Positions 43,526 to 53,940 of a stretch of DNA of 64,000 nucleotides are shown here, one piece after another. Positions within the stretch are counted from its first letter, which is position 1; each line of letters starts with the position of its first letter. This stretch comes from Thereva unica (Eukaryota > Arthropoda > Insecta > Diptera > Therevidae). The stretch covers positions 172,684,516-172,748,515 of the forward strand of contig OX465281.1 in NCBI GenBank assembly GCA_949987705.1, written 5' to 3'. Both the position numbers and the translations under genes were made by a program. A model generated the notes under the pieces. That model searched no databases, was not told the origin of the DNA, and saw only the letters and a list, made by a program, of their open reading frames with translations.

Positions 43526-46183
43526 CGATCTTAGTCTCATTGGACTGGCGTAAGTTTTAGAATTTTCAGGACTCGTCACTTTAGAATGCGTTGATTCTTC
43601 ATTGTCATTATTAGTAAATATTATATGACGGCGGTTTCTTCTGTACTGACGACCTGCGGAATCTGCAATAACATATGATCTAGGTTGGTTACTATTAGAA
43701 ACAATAATTCCTGGGGACCAATACGAGTTAGGATTTTGTTTATAATAAACATTATTACCTTGTTCTAATTGCGGAAGAGATTTGGATTTTTTATTATAAT
43801 ATTGTTGAGTCCTTTTTTGATATTGCTCAACCTCATTTTCATAGTGTTTGTAATCTATAACCCTAGGTAGCAAATGATTTTGTGTAACAGGGAGTCGAGT
43901 TCTTAAATTTCTTGACATTAAAAGTTCAGCTGGAGAGTAATTAAAACGCTTTTTTGTCGCGCGATAATTTAAAAGTGCTAAATAAGGATCAGTATTACAC
44001 TCTCTGCATTTTTTGAGAATAGTTTTTACTGTTCGGACAGATCTTTCAGACAGTCCATTTGCTTGTGGATAGTGTGGACTACTAGTCTCATGTTTAATAT
44101 CCCAGGTAAGCATAAATTCTTTGAATTCTGCTGACATAAATTGTGGACCATTATCAGTAATCAAAACTCTGGGTGTGCCATGCCGTGCAAAAATAGATTT
44201 GCAATGAGTCATTACTGAAGAAGAACTAGTAGTTGGTAGTTTGACAGTTTCAATGTATTTTGAATAGTCATCGACGATAAGTAAGTATTGAATTTTTTCA
44301 AATTCGAATAGATCAGCACCTAGAATTTCCCAAGGTAATTGCGGTAAGCGAAAATTCATTAATGGTTCTCTAACATTTGCAGGACGATATTTAAGACAGA
44401 CAGAGCAAGATTCTATTAATTTCTCAATATGATCATTAATTCCAGGCCAATACACTAAACCTCGGGCGCGTTGTTTGCACCTTTCGATTCCTGAACGCCC
44501 TTCATGAATTATTTGCAAAATTTTGTCCCTCATTTTTTCAGGAATAATTATACTTTGACTTTTGAACATTAAATTGTCTATTTCATGAATATCTTCCTTA
44601 ATATTCCAAAAAGGTTTGATTAAATTAGGGACTAGGTGTTTGTGCTCTGGCCAACCTTCATAATAATAACCTTTAAGTAATTGTAACTGCTTATCTTCAA
44701 GTGTGAACTTTCTAATTTCATTAATCTTATTGTCAGATATAGCTAAGCACGATCGCAATAGACCAACATGTATTTTGATATCAGAATCTAATTCTGTACT
44801 TTCTTGATCAGGAAGTGGTGCACGTGAAAGGGCATCAGCCACTTGAAGTTGTTTTCCTGGGACATAACTTACATTTAAACAATAAAGTTGTAAGTTTAGC
44901 ATCATTCGTTGAAGTCTTGATGGAACTTCTGACAGTGGTTTTTTGAAAAGTGGGACTAAAGGCTTATGATCTGTTTCTACTTTAACGACTTGACCATAAA
45001 TGTACTGGTGAAACTTTTGACAGCCAAAAACAACGGCATATAGTTCTTTTTCTATTTGTGCGTAACGTTGTTGGCAAGAAGTAAGTGTTTTTGATGCAAA
45101 AGCGACCGGTTGTTTGTTTTGCATAAGGACTGCACCGACTGCAAATTGCGATGCATCGACAGGCAATGTAAGTTCTTTCAAAGAATCAAAATAGGCTAAT
45201 GACGGGATTGCTGTTAGCATAGACTTAAGTTTGTTATAAGTAGATTCATGAGTCTCTGACCATTGCCACATACTGTTTTTCTTTAGTAAGGCTTTAATAG
45301 GTGTTGTTTCTTCAGCAAGATTTTTGATAAAAGGACTAAAATAGTTTATAACACCGAGAAACCTTTGAAGATCATTTACTGACTTTGGCGACGGCATTTC
45401 TGTAATTGCACGGACTTTTGTAAGATCAGGGCTAATCCTTTCAGCACTGAATTTATGACCGAAAAATTTAACTTCAGTAAGACCTAGACGACATTTATCT
45501 TTATTTAATTTTAGATTTACCTTTTCTGCCCGTTGCAGTACGGCGAATAATTTATTATCATGTTCTTCTCTTGTTTTCCCATAGACTAATAGATCATCTA
45601 TATATGTAATGATATTAAGATCATGAAATAACTCCGATATTGTTCGATGAAATATTTCAGGTGCCACACTTAAACCATACGGTAACCGCAAAAATTGATA
45701 TCTACCAAACGGTGTATTAAAAGTGCAAAGATCCGCGCTTTCAGAATCCAAAGGTAACATCCAAAAGCCTGAACTAGCATCTAGCACTGAAAAGTATTTT
45801 GCACCAGCTAATTTTGATTTAATATAGTCAATGTGAGGCAAAGGATAACGAGATCTAATTAAAACTTTGTTTAGATTTCTTGGATCTAGACATACACGAA
45901 GAGATTTATTTCTCTTTTCAACAAGTACTAAAGAATTTACCCACTCTGTCGGTTTAGTTACTTTGGTGATAACACCTAAATTTTCCATTTGTTGTAATTC
46001 AGACTTTAAACGATCGTAAAGTTTAAATGGAATTTTACGTGGAGGATCAACCACAGGAATAGCATTCTCCTTAATTTTAAAATGACAGATTGTTTCAATA
46101 CGACCTAACCCAGTAAATAAATCCGCATATTTATCCAAAATGTTACTGTATGACACAGCAGGATCAAGGAAAGATTGTAACAA
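43499..46183 (-). CDS. gypsy Pol: reverse transcriptase, RNase H, integrase
   Basis: 894-residue uninterrupted frame. RT starts near residue 50 (WVNSLVLVEKRNKSLRVCLD) with the YIDD box (TYIDDLLVYG, about 45590). RNase H has DASQFAVGAVLM (about 45150) and TDHKPLVPL. Integrase has an HHCC finger (HEGRSGIERCKQRARGLVYW...CSVC) and the core residues Asp in GADLFEFE, Asp in TDNGPQF (about 44150) and Glu in NGLSERSVRT. It is K02A2.6-like. The frame begins inside the inverted repeat at a non-ATG codon (46183), so no natural N-terminus (Gag, protease) exists here and the first ATG-initiated product would be shorter. Confidence 0.92.
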   Translation of the reverse strand: MLQSFLDPAVSYSNILDKYADLFTGLGRIETICHFKIKENAIPVVDPPRKIPFKLYDRLKSELQQMENLGVITKVTKPTEWVNSLVLVEKRNKSLRVCLDPRNLNKVLIRSRYPLPHIDYIKSKLAGAKYFSVLDASSGFWMLPLDSESADLCTFNTPFGRYQFLRLPYGLSVAPEIFHRTISELFHDLNIITYIDDLLVYGKTREEHDNKLFAVLQRAEKVNLKLNKDKCRLGLTEVKFFGHKFSAERISPDLTKVRAITEMPSPKSVNDLQRFLGVINYFSPFIKNLAEETTPIKALLKKNSMWQWSETHESTYNKLKSMLTAIPSLAYFDSLKELTLPVDASQFAVGAVLMQNKQPVAFASKTLTSCQQRYAQIEKELYAVVFGCQKFHQYIYGQVVKVETDHKPLVPLFKKPLSEVPSRLQRMMLNLQLYCLNVSYVPGKQLQVADALSRAPLPDQESTELDSDIKIHVGLLRSCLAISDNKINEIRKFTLEDKQLQLLKGYYYEGWPEHKHLVPNLIKPFWNIKEDIHEIDNLMFKSQSIIIPEKMRDKILQIIHEGRSGIERCKQRARGLVYWPGINDHIEKLIESCSVCLKYRPANVREPLMNFRLPQLPWEILGADLFEFEKIQYLLIVDDYSKYIETVKLPTTSSSSVMTHCKSIFARHGTPRVLITDNGPQFMSAEFKEFMLTWDIKHETSSPHYPQANGLSERSVRTVKTILKKCRECNTDPYLALLNYRATKKRFNYSPAELLMSRNLRTRLPVTQNHLLPRVIDYKHYENEVEQYQKRTQQYYNKKSKSLPQLEQGNNVYYKQNPNSYWSPGIIVSNSNQPRSYVIADSAGRQYRRNRRHIIFTNNDNEESTHSKVTSPENSKTYASPMRLRSGKIVTKFK

Positions 46184-46329
46184 AATTTAAATGAAGTATA
46201 TAAAAGAATAACGAAATAATTTAGCAATTTCATATTGAATGAATGTATATTTGAATTAAGTAAAATAAATATGAAGTTGATTTTGTATGATTAATTAAAA
46301 TGTCATTTATTTTTATTAGTTTTTTTTTT
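46168..46329. repeat. Inverted repeat, right arm
   Basis: Exact reverse complement of 43364-43525, located where gag-protease should be. It contains the reverse of the pol stop and 3' UTR. Confidence 0.9.
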
Positions 46330-46377
46330 TTTTTTAAATATTTCTCACTGACGTATTTTATTTTAAATATTTTCTTT

Positions 46378-46391
46378 CACATCTGACACCA
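46378..46391 (-). other. gypsy primer binding site (tRNA-Leu type)
   Basis: On the minus strand TGGTGTCAGATGTG begins directly after the LTR. It resembles the TGGTGTCAGAAGTG site used with tRNA-Leu, with one mismatch. Confidence 0.65.
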
Positions 46392-46554
46392 TGTTGTAAT
46401 TTATTAAATAATAAAGTCCACTTCATTTTCTAATTGTTTATTTAATATATAATCGACTGCACTGTCGGGGAGATCAAGACTGACTGATCACTGTCTGATC
46501 ACTGTTATCAGACTATATAATACAACAACTGTTATCAGACTATATCATACAACA
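46392..46554 (-). repeat. gypsy 5' LTR (~163 bp)
   Basis: TGTTGTAATT...CATACAACA, followed by target duplication ctgat. Confidence 0.9.
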
Positions 46555-46559
46555 CTGAT

Positions 46560-47137
46560 ATACATACATATATTAATATGAAATTAACCATAAAAATATA
46601 CCTATCGGGTTATGTCCAGCAAACTCCAAAATATTCTGCCAAATCTAAAATGCACAAGAAATATTAATTATTTAATTAAAAATATTGAATTTATTTATAA
46701 ATAAGTAGAAACTCCACCCGAAGTCCAGGAATTTCTACTCCAAAAACAAATATCAAAATGCCATAGAAACAACAACAACAAGCACATAAAAATGTAAACA
46801 AAGCAAAAATCAACACAATTAACATAAATTAAACACATAGCGCAATGAAATCATGAAAAGTACATAAAATAATATTTCACCTGTATAATAACATGAAAAT
46901 AAACTAAACTTCCAGGTGAAATAGTAAATGAAAAATATAGAATAACACATAACCTACCTTTTATGGACAAACATTGAAACTAGCAAAAAACACATAGTTC
47001 ACATGCACATATAACACCAACATACAGCATGAACACTAAAGAACTTGCGTAAAGGCTTTTACCTACCTGAAGATAATTGGAACACACTTATAACGCACTT
47101 ATAACGCGAAATTTTGCGCGCGAATTACGTTAACGTC
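46560..47137. other. No gene recognised
   Basis: AT-rich, with no credible coding frame or paired repeats that I can define. Confidence 0.6.
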
Positions 47138-47140
47138 TTA

Positions 47141-47367
47141 AGCCGCGTCTCCACCAACCGAACATGTTCGCCGAACAGTGTTCGCGAACATAAAAACGGA
47201 CAAACATTCCACATTTGGTTTCCAAACATGTTCGGCGAACATTTTCAATAGCTCAATAGCGGCGAACAAATCAATGTTCGCTACAACACCGAACAATGTT
47301 CGGCGGACATCACCAATGTCTGTCGAACACTGTTCGGCGAACATGTTCGGTTGGTGGAGACGCGGCT
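47141..47367. mobile_element. 227-bp MITE, TTA target site
   Basis: Inverted ends of about 47 bp beginning AGCCGCGTCTCCACCAACCG, flanked by TTA (47138-47140, 47368-47370). The interior repeats the GTTCGxCGAACA motif. The TTA duplication suggests a Harbinger-related origin, but the termini differ from Harbinger element 2. Confidence 0.87.
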
Positions 47368-47411
47368 TTATGTCCAAAAAAAATAATAATATTTATAAGT
47401 CCGAACAATTA

Positions 47412-48077
47412 CACAGGCCTACAAAAAACGGGTCATTTTTTCCCCCTTTCAATTTAATATCGTCGTATCCTAAGTATTTTTTCGCGCTGAATCCGAATCC
47501 GTTGGCCAAATTGCCCTATCACGTCAGGATTTTGAGCAATCCTAACCTAAAAGTGCCAAAAAGCGTGTTTTTTGCACTTTTGCGCGTTAAATATCTCAAA
47601 ACTGAGGAATGATAGGGCAAATCTGACAACGGGATCGTTTTCAGCATGCCAAAATCTACAGAAAACCATATCGAAAGCGTGAAATTTGAAAAAACTTTTT
47701 TTGTAATACTGAAAAGAAAAACTTCTTGGCAACTTCTTGGCGCGAAATCGACGATTTTTATTAACACATGATATCATCGTTTTTCTTTTCAGTATTACAA
47801 AAAAAGTTTTTTCAAATTTCACGCTTTCGATATGGTTTTCTGTAGATTTTGGCATGCTGAAAACGATCCCGTTGTCAGATTTGCCCTATCATTCCTCAGT
47901 TTTGAGATATTTAACGCGCAAAAGTGCAAAAAACACGCTTTTTGGCACTTTTAGGTTAGGATTGCTCAAAATCCTGACGTGATAGGGCAATTTGGCCAAC
48001 GGATTCGGATTCAGCGCGAAAAAATACTTAGGATACGACTATTAAATTGAAAGGGGGAAAAACCTTGTAGGCCTGTG
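47412..48077. mobile_element. 666-bp almost fully palindromic element, TTA target site
   Basis: Two arms of about 300 bp, near-perfect inverted copies (CACAGGCCTACAA...), surround a loop of roughly 60 bp. TTA flanks both ends (47409-47411, 48078-48080). The same 58-residue open frame can be read from each arm on opposite strands, which confirms the symmetry and is not a gene. Confidence 0.9.
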
Positions 48078-48130
48078 TTATTTATTTAAAAAATCATGAA
48101 ATATATTATCAAACAAAGTTTAAGTATTGA

Positions 48131-48454
48131 AGTTAGAATTTAAAAAAACAAACAGCAAGATAACAACGAATAGCGATCTTAACGATACAAAACCAAAACC
48201 AAGAGTGATCGATATTCATAATTTATAAAATGCTAAAGGTTAAAATGAACTCTACTTAACCTAAGCTGGATTGTGCAAGTTACTCTAAAAATCAAGGTGC
48301 AATTCTTATTCTAGGAATTTTCTTATAAAATTGATTATTTGCCGTCTGCCTTACTTTAGGTTCAATATAATTAAATTGCTGAATTGCGGCATGTGCCGGA
48401 AGGTGGATTTGTGGTTTACAGGTAATAATGATATTCTATACGGGGCATGTAACT
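48131..48454 (-). repeat. Errantivirus 2 3' LTR
   Basis: 324 bp. On the minus strand it starts AGTTACATGC directly after AAGGAGGGAGG (purine tract, 48455-48465) and ends TTCTAACT. The outer end is inferred from the AGTTA...TAACT rule because the partner LTR is outside the window. Confidence 0.75.
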
Positions 48455-48531
48455 CCTCCCTCCTTACTGTTGAGTATTGGCCATATGAACCTTGGTTCGT
48501 TGGACGATACGAAACCATGCGTGGTTGGTGC

Positions 48532-50003
48532 TTAACTGGGTTGAAAGAATCCTCGATCATGTCCTTTGTACAATATGACTATTATGATTATTATTATCAA
48601 TAGTGTAAATCCTGTGGTTGCAGAGTAGAAACTAATGGAGTCGACGTAAGATGGTAGAAAGTCCAAAGGGTTGCTTTCTGCGAACTGGTAGGTATCAAGT
48701 CTTCTCAGAGTTGCGATGCTGGAGTCTATGGCGTTGATCTCCTTGAAGATGGTTGGATGTATGGTTATTTCACCCCAATGTCTCCTGGCAGTTGAGCTGT
48801 ATATGATGCCGTTGATGTTTATCTCACAGTTGATGAAGTGGATAAGCATGGAGTCCTGCACGTTCTGTTGTTCGGTGCCACATGTTGTGTAAATGATCGT
48901 CTTGGGGATGTTAATTAGTATGACGTAGTTTGGTTCTGGCTGAAAGATCTCTATAGTTTTTTCTCGGTTCTGTAATGTACAACTTGCTGCCTGATTATTT
49001 ATTGCAAGAGTTTATTGGCGACTCTTGGTATTCGGTCCTTTTGCAAATATATCTTCAATTTTCGGACATTTCTGGTCAAAATTTTGAATACTGTTAGGAC
49101 TGAGGATTAGGTATGGTTTGGAAGGTATGATTTTTGTTTGGTTAATTGGTAGCTAAATTATGTGAAAATATGAATATCCTCTGAGAATATCGGTATTTGT
49201 ACGTTAAATATTAGATTAGTGTCATTGTAATAGGCTTGAAGTTCTAATAATTCGTAAATGTGTTCATTAGAAATTATAGTGAAATTTTGTTTGGTAAAAA
49301 TTGGGTTTATTTCTGAGAATTCTGTAGAGTTTAATATTTGTTTTGAGATTATGTTTAATTTATCTAGTATTATTGCTTCTGATAAACTAGTTAAATGATT
49401 ATTGAGTAACTCTAAATTGTAGTTGATCTGATTCATGTATTGCAAATTTTGTTATTTAAAATTTTCCTTTTTTATTTTCTTTTGAGTTTGCTTGAAATGA
49501 TTTGTCATGGTGTCTTGTTGGAAATTTATGTGTTCAGTTATATTGTTAAAACGTTCGATCATTTCGTTATTTATCAGGATTTGTCTATTTACTTCTTTTT
49601 GCGTAAATTCTTGATTTTTCATTAATTTTTCTATATCATTATTTAATTTTGTTGCATCATCTGCATCCATATTTCCTTTAATAGTTTTTATAACTGTACC
49701 TAATCCGTTGATAAGACCCCTTCTAGTTCTTCTTGTCGGCATAAGGCTATAAAATTTATGTTTTAAATCTATCAATTTTAGTTTAGGTATATTTAGAGAT
49801 CCTAGTAATTCGTCTGTCTCGTCTAATTTTCCTAATGTGTTCAGTGAATTGTCGATATTGTCAATTGTCTGTTCATACTGTTCAAGTCGGACTATGTGTA
49901 GTAGGTTGTTGTATCGATGTATCGTTCGAGCAGTGCCCAGTTTCTTTGGAAGAATTTCTTTGCTGTTGGTTAAGTCCTGAATCTCCATTTTGTGGGCTTG
50001 CAT
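48532..50003 (-). pseudogene. Errantivirus 2 envelope (F-type fusion protein), broken
   Basis: Remnant envelope gene in three blocks. Block 50003-49452 holds the N-terminal part, a furin-type site (RTRR) and a Gly-rich fusion segment (GLINGLGTV) with heptad-like helices, all still in one frame here. Block 49445-49158 and block 48861-48532 hold the ectodomain remainder and a C-terminal membrane span (about 48610-48550). They are separated by frame changes and stops. A splice acceptor-like TTGCAG lies just upstream at about 50018, as in errantivirus 1. Confidence 0.85.
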
Positions 50004-50687
50004 TAGATGGATTATCCTGCAATTTACGTTTTCTTTTTATTTTAGATTTGTGAAATTTCTTATTTTTGATAGTTGTCAAAGTTACATCCCTATCTTCCTT
50101 TACTCTATATTTGGTAAACCTAGGCGTCAACTTGTTCCTTCTATTTTCCCTTTTGAATATTCTAGTCCCTATTGCGTACTTTTCGGGTTCTACTCTATTT
50201 TTATTAATCTTATCAATATTGTTCTTGGTTTTCTCTTCTAATTTTTGCATTACTATGGGGTATAATTGAGATTGAAATTCACTTAATTTTTCTAGATATT
50301 CATGGGTTGTTTTATGTTGTGTTTCATTATTAAATCTATAAGTCCTACCGTTGAATACTTCGTAGGGTGTTAGCTGTGTTGCGGAATGAACAGCATTGTT
50401 ATAAGTTATTAGGGTTTCATTCAAAATGTCCTCGTGATCCTTTTCTTTATGGAGGTTGTAGATAATTCTGTAAATTACTGTTAAACTTGAATGTATTCTT
50501 TAGACTGGGGAATTACTACTACTTTGTTGAAAGGATGTGTCATGGTGATTAATTTCATATTGTTTACAAAAGTCTTCGAATATTAAGGAAGTGAACTCTG
50601 AACCGGGATCTGAGATTAACTTCTTGGGTATCCCGTGTGTGCTCATAAAAGATTTCAGGGATTTGATTATATTCAGACTATTCCTAG
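49882..50687 (-). pseudogene. Errantivirus 2 integrase, C-terminal half
   Basis: Continues from 60708 beyond BEL element 2. It has RNSLNIIKSLKSFMSTHGIP, the second catalytic Asp in SDPGSEFT, then NSPV at the end of the first frame (50500). After a frameshift come YNNAVHSATQLTPYE and a long basic tail to 49882, overlapping the env start. Confidence 0.85.
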
Positions 50688-51197
50688 TGTTCACGCAAAA
50701 GGCGCCAATATGTTCACGCAAAAGGCGCCAATAAAGAAAGAAAGTTCTACAAACAAATAAAACACAATTTCCACAAATTCAATAGTTAGTTTAATGCACA
50801 ATAAATTAAATTATTTTAATACACAATAGATTATACACAAGAAAACTAACACGGTAATTATTTTAAGGCACAATAGATTACAAAACAAAACAATGAACAC
50901 GGCATCGATAAATACTTAAACGTTTCGGCGGACGGTTGTAGTCTTCTTCTCGCAACTTCTTAAATTTGACTCCTGGTCGTTCTGGTGTTTTGACACTGGA
51001 CACCTCCTGGTCGTCGATGGTTGTTCCGGGTGGGTCATCAGTCGTTGCTTGCTATTAATTAATATTCAGGTCATTCATTCACACTTGATGCAATTGTTGA
51101 CTAAACATTCGCGTTGAGCAATTCTGCTGATTTTGTTAATTGCTTCATACCGCGAATGTATGTCAATTATTTACCTGGGTGAATGAACGCCTGAACA
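50688..51197 (-). repeat. BEL element 2 3' LTR
   Basis: 510 bp. The outermost 23 bp (50688-50710) are repeated in tandem at 50711-50733; without that it matches the right LTR minus its insertion. A purine-rich GGCGGGCAGAA (minus strand) precedes it. Confidence 0.93.
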
Positions 51198-51407
51198 TTC
51201 TGCCCGCCTTGAAATCTGTTAGATTTCAAATGACTTTTCTGAAATAAACAAATGGAGAATTACTAATGTTCCGCGTCTAGATAGCATTTCCTCTATTGTC
51301 GACTTGGAAACGGTGAAATTGGTGAGAGGTTTTAAGGCGCCTCGACTCGCCCTTCCTGATGGTTGTCGGTAGTGAGATTTTAAGAGAAATGCTGGCTAGA
51401 ATAGAAA

Positions 51408-53378
51408 TTATAGTGAGGGATAAATGGTGCTCAATTGGTTGCGCTCGTTAAGGGTTTGGAGGCTCCTTTGTATGGTGACGGTTTCGGGATTGTTATTTGC
51501 TACTTGGTCTGAGGTATCTACTGTGACATTTGTTAGGACCGGTTCCACTGGTGGAGGTTTTTGCTGGGGGATTTTTATAAAGTAATTTGTCAGAGCATCC
51601 CACGAGGCTGCTGCTAGTCTCCAGTTCCAACCATAGGTTGTAAAGATACTGTGTGCATTTGTTCCCGTAGTTAGAATGCCTTTAATAATTTTGATGGAGA
51701 CATATACTCCGATGATACCTAGGTAGATGCCGCCTATCTCTTGAAGGGTGTTCCATAATTTCAATTTTAAGGAGTGCATATCGTTGGATGTTTGTAGATT
51801 TAGAACACTTATGTCTTGATGATCCATATTCCCCCCTAGTAATCTTTGAGTCACGACGTTACTTATCGCTTGACCTTCTGATGAAAACATCGCTTGGCTT
51901 CTAAGGGCTCCAATTGCTTGTGGAGAATATATTCCCGCTTTCATTAGATTACCTGGATCTTCGTAGGTCCATTCCTTCGTCGTGGTGGGATGTACTTCAT
52001 GTGGTGATTTAATTTTATGAATATCTGGGCTCAGTCCATACCATTCGTCCATGATTTGATATCCTGGTGCCAATAATGATGAACATTCAACTTGGGTGCC
52101 TAATTTCTGCAATAAGTGGGTTTTAGGAGTCATAAAGAAGCTATTGTTAGCGTAGGTCACGGGTAATTCATTGTAACAATGATTGGTACTTCGTACGTGC
52201 ACTTCTACTGGTTGACATTTGATGATATAAATGAGCTCTCCTCTTTGAACGGCGGTATATCCTAATTGCTTCATATGCGTTAATGCAAACTCGGCTGGAT
52301 TTTGCGGTGCAATACTCATCTGCGTTTTTAAAACTTCTCGTTCAAGTTCACATCGTTTTAATAGTAAACTGATATATAATTTTTCAATCTGTAACTTCCA
52401 ATGTCTTTCAATGTATACGAATTTTGAATTTACGTAGGTTAGGACATCTAAATTTCTAACGTCTGTAGTTTTCTTTGAGAACCAGTATTCTGTTCCTGCC
52501 TTAGGGACAACGATTAATCGAGGATGTTCGGTCTGATATCCTTTGAACCTACAGACGGATATTTCTTTTATGACTTCGAGTGCGAATACTATATCCACAC
52601 TACGTACGGTGTACATTACATTGGTGTGAAAGGATGTGCTATTGCTGAGATTTTTGATTTTCGTAGCTTGCCCCTGCCACAGGACATCATACTTTGTGTT
52701 TTCGCATGATGAATTGATCGCCGTTTTTCAGAATGTGATGCCAAATTCCGGGTCCGTGCAGGTGCCTGCCAGATATGGGCATGCAATATTGTTACGGATT
52801 AGTATGTTATTATCTTCCAATCGTACAGTACTGATGTAATCAGTGATAGTAATTGTGATGGCGTGAATTACTATGACATCATTCCAAGAGTTAACACCCG
52901 ATGTGTAGGCGACTCCAGTGCACCCTCCGTTGCTGTCGATCACCCCTGCTATTACTTCGGAAAAGTTGTTGGTGCTATTGGGCTTGATATCAGCAATCAT
53001 TCGTCCATTGGTTAACCTGTAAGTTCCATCAGTGTGCAATTTTAAACAATCGTCCCGGTTAATGTCAGCTATATATGTGGATAATCCTCCCGGAACCAGA
53101 GATAAGTGGCTAAACATACCACAGTGGAAAACTGATTGGATGATATTTATCTTACATTGAAATGTATGTACGGACGCAGTTTCACTCAACTGCAGGAGTT
53201 GAATATCTTCATTTTCATTTTCGATTTTGACGTTTTCAATGTGACACTCGCCTAAGTTAACTAGGGATATTGCGGTTATATTTACATGATCGTGACCGCA
53301 ATCGTAGGCAATGATTGCTTCAGTGGAGTTGACTGCTAGTAGTGTGCTTACTATTGCTATTATATGGCTGATGTGCAT
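51408..53378 (-). pseudogene. BEL element 2 envelope-like glycoprotein, one in-frame stop
   Basis: 657-codon gene after pol. It starts with a signal peptide (hydrophobic MHISHIIAIVSTLLAVN), then a Cys-rich ectodomain opening with AYDCGHDHVNITAISL and CGMFSHLS, further Cys residues (GTEYW, STNHCYNEL), and a C-terminal membrane span near 51690 (IYLGIIGVYVSIKII) with an approximately 90-residue tail. A single TGA at 52728-52730 interrupts one continuous frame. The opening resembles chuvirus-type glycoproteins known to have been captured by arthropod BEL/Pao elements; that assignment is from memory of the family pattern. The receptor and entry role is unknown. Confidence 0.72.
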
Positions 53379-53493
53379 CTATAAAGGAGAAACATTAATT
53401 TAAGAGGTGCTTCTTAGACTATCTTCGTAGTTGAACTTATTCTAGGATATATTTATGATTATAGCTACGCTAAATTATATGGTATTGGAGTCA

Positions 53494-53939
53494 TTAATTT
53501 TTCTCATTGTCTACTATCGGTAGTAAACAAATCTTGGTAATAAGGCGTTTTAATGTCGAATCCTTGCACTTTACTGTCACTACCCTCACTAGATTATCTG
53601 GTCCAGGATGAGTCTCAATAATACGTCCTAGTAGCCATTTCGTTGGCGGCATTCTTTCATCTTTTACTAGCACTAGGTTTCCTTCCTTTAGGTTTGGTTG
53701 TTGCTGAAGCCATTTGGGCCGTTGTTGCAATCTACTCAGGTACTCTGTATTCCAACGTTTCCAGAAATCTTGACAACTTTTTTGAATCAATTTCCAACGA
53801 TCAAGAGAGGTTAGTTTAAGATCCAGTAGATTATTTTCCGGAGGAGCTATTAAAAGATCTCCTATTAGAAAGTGGCCTGGAGTTAAAGCACTGCAGTCTT
53901 CTGGGTCATTTGACATAGGGCTTAGTGGTCGTGAGTTTA
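53494..53939 (-). pseudogene. BEL element 2 integrase C-terminal (DUF5641) part
   Basis: Continues integrase after the TTAA element: NSRPLSPMSNDPED, LTPGHFLIGDLL, DFWKRWNTEYLSRLQQRPKW, MPPTKWLLGRI, ending at a stop at 53494. Removing the insertion and one TTAA restores the reading frame between the two parts. Confidence 0.9.
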
Positions 53940-53940
53940 A

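Larger units (their letters stand above)
43068..46554 (-). mobile_element. Ty3/gypsy element lacking gag-protease, with internal inverted repeats
   Basis: LTRs of about 162 bp (43068-43229, 46392-46554), target duplication ctgat (43063-43067, 46555-46559), a tRNA-Leu-type primer site next to the right LTR and a purine tract (AAATAAGGAGA) next to the left LTR. Between them lies an intact RT-RNase H-integrase frame bounded by a perfect inverted repeat of about 160 bp. No gag or protease is present, so mobility would need help from another copy. Confidence 0.9.

Noticed and set aside
47519..47982. Overlapping open frames on both strands with the same peptide
   Set aside because: They arise from the palindrome at 47412-48077 and show no protein-family features.
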